Part shown: positions 55,577 through 58,500 of the stretch, piece by piece | How positions within the stretch are numbered: position 1 is the first letter of the stretch | Layout of the letters: each line of letters starts with the position of its first letter | Source: Sorex araneus | Lineage: Eukaryota; Chordata; Mammalia; Eulipotyphla; Soricidae | DNA length: 64,000 nucleotides | Direction: 5' to 3' | Assembly: GCF_027595985.1 (NCBI RefSeq) | Contig: NC_073313.1 | Location: 215,514,066-215,578,065 of the forward strand | Position numbers and translations under genes: made by a program | Notes under the pieces: model-generated | Seen by the model: the letters and a program-made list of their open reading frames with translations, nothing else | The model's database searches: none | Told to the model about the DNA's origin: nothing

Positions 55577-58500
55577 TTACTGTTATAGTTTTCATAACCA
55601 TAATGACAGTAGTATTAATGCTTATGATCTTGATGCACAGCTATCACACCTCACATCCACAAAACACCCAAGATCCATCATCAATAACCCCCTGTCATTT
55701 CTAGATACCTTCATCCTCCATCCCCAGCTCACCCTCCTCTGTTTCGAATTGTCTGTTTTGTAATTCAAGGTCAATTGTTTGTACCATTTGGTGCTGTCTC
55801 ATCCCATGTTTTATATCTCTCCATACACAGATGACTCAGGTCAGCTGTATTTGTCCTTCATCTGACTTGTTTCACTTAACATGAACTCTCCAGTTCCATC
55901 CAAGATGCAGCAAACGAAGTTTTCATCTTTTCTTACAGCTGCAATATCTTACTCTTAAAATTATTCAAGTCTTAGAGTGAACACAGGACATGTACTTGGC
56001 AAGCCATTGATTCAATTTTCAGTTCTATCTGAGGTTACATTTATAAGATCAATGAGAAAACATACTACATTGCAAATAATTTATTTTTTATAATAATTCA
56101 CAAAATAAATATTTATTAACAAATGTTTTAAATGTCACCAATCAAAGGAGATCTTAAATTTCAGGTATATAGCACAATTACTATAAAGGTGTAGTATTAT
56201 TTAATTTTTACTAACATTTCAGCCATCTTTTTAGCGAATGTTGTTTTTAATGTAGTTCTTTTGTGTGTGTGTTTTTTTTCAAGTACTGCATGAAAGTTGA
56301 TCCAGATTGTTTAACTGTCTTATGCAATTTTGGGAAAATGGAAAGTGGAAAAGAAGCCAGTGTTCATATTCAGCTGGAAGGCCGGCCATCCCTCTTACAA
56401 ATAGTAAGTCTAAAATACAGTGACAACTTTGTGAATGAATTCTTTTAGAACATACAAACTCAACCAAACTATTTTATAGGTAGGATGATACATCACTGTT
56501 ATTAGTAGAGGTAATGCAGGAAACTAAGGAGGTAGGAATTAAAGTAAAATGGAGAAAAATTCTAAAACTGTTTCCAGTTATTATTACAGATGAATAAATT
56601 GAGTAGACTATGGCATAATTAAGAAGTTTATGTTAGAAACCATGTCTGAATATTAGTCTTGAATAAGTCAAGGAATTTTAATACTTTATTTCTTATAAAC
56701 TTAGTTCTCTCCATACATATTTTCTTTTATTAAATACTTTTAAAGTTTAGAATTTTTTCATAAAATCACAAATGTCTGATAAGAAAACACATTTTGAAAA
56801 AATATGAATGTTGAGAACCTATATTCAAAAATTAAACATGTGTTAGACTTCATTTTATAAAGGAACATGCATATTTAAAAATACTTTGGGATCAGACTTT
56901 TTAGTATCTGGTGTTGAAGTTTCATATTCAATAAATAGGGCTGTCATTTTTTTCAAGAGTTTTAAATATTAAATAATATGATATTGATAAAGCACTTAAC
57001 AGTGCATGGCACATAGTCAGCAAACCAAAATGCAGTTGCATTTTGTTAAGACAAAGATTTGAGATAATTGCAGGAAGGTCAAGAAAAGCTGCACCAAATA
57101 GAGAAATGAAAAACGTCTGTCTGGCTTCTATTTGTGCTAAAATCTAAGTCATGAGACCATCACTTTTGCAATTTGTCTCGTACTTTCCAGTCCTGTTTTT
57201 CTTCGATAATTGGCATCATTGGCAATCTGCACCAGGTGATTCTCAACCAGGACAGGCTTCCCAAGATCATTGTAGTATAGGAAAAAACATCTCTAGCATT
57301 TGCCTACTTGGTTCCAGAAGCACCAGCTCTTAAGTCCTGACAGCATGTCTGCAGACAATGCTGACTAATGATCTCCTAGAATAATAGGGTTTTAATTTAT
57401 TTTATAGGATAAGAAATAACTTTATTGGCAGCAAGCTGGCAAGATGACAGATTCACAAAGTCAAAGCAAATTTATTGTCTAGACAGTCACAAGAAATGTG
57501 TTTTTCTTATTTTGGGGTTGGGCTGGAGCAATAGCACAGCAGGCAGGGCTTTTGCCTTGCACAAGGCAGACCCGGGTTCAATTCCTCTGTCCCTCTTGGG
57601 GAGCCTGGCAAGCTACCAAGAGTATCCTGCCTGCATGGCAGAGCCCGGTAAGCTACCCATGGCATGTTCGATATGCCAAAAACAGTTGACAACAAGTCTC
57701 ATAATGGAGGCGTTATTGGTGCCCGCTCAAGCAAATGGATGAACAACAGGACATCAGTGCTATAGTGCTATTTTGAGGCTTGGGGCCATCTCTGGAAGTG
57801 CTCATGTTCTATTTCTGGCTCTGTATTGAGGATCCCATGGAGTGCTGGGAGTCAACCCTCTGCCTCAGTGCAAAGCATGAGTTCCAGTCTATGGAGCCTG
57901 ACCATAGTTTTTAACCACTGGAGCCAGGTCCACGGAAAATAAAAACAAGTTGAGAATCATTTCCCTGTATATGAATAAAAGTATACGATTTATTTTCAGC
58001 CTAAAATTCTATCTGTTACCCAAAATATTACCCCTGCATAGAGATTTTAAATTTGAGGTCATAAACCCTCCTTCATAATACAGCTTCTCAGGCTAGAAAG
58101 TACAGTGGTTAGTCATTTGCCTTGCAGGCAGCAAACTCTGGTTTTGAACCCCTTCACCACATATGGTTTCCCAGGACCTCCAGGAGAGTAAATAGTCAAG
58201 AGCCTGCCTTAAACATAGCTGGTTTTGATCCAAAAATATTTTTTAAAGAATATTTAAATATCTTGAGGTTGGAGAGATAGGACAGTAGGCAGGGTGCTTG
58301 TTTTGCAAACAGCTGACCCAGGTTAGATTTCCAACACCCCAAATGGCACCCTGAGCCCTGCCAGGAGCAATTCCTGAGTGCGGGTCTTGGAGTAAGCACT
58401 GAAGACAGCTGGATCTGCCCCCCAAAGAAATATTATATATACATATGTATACACGTATATACACATATGAGTGTTTACGTGTAATCACTTTGTGCTTATC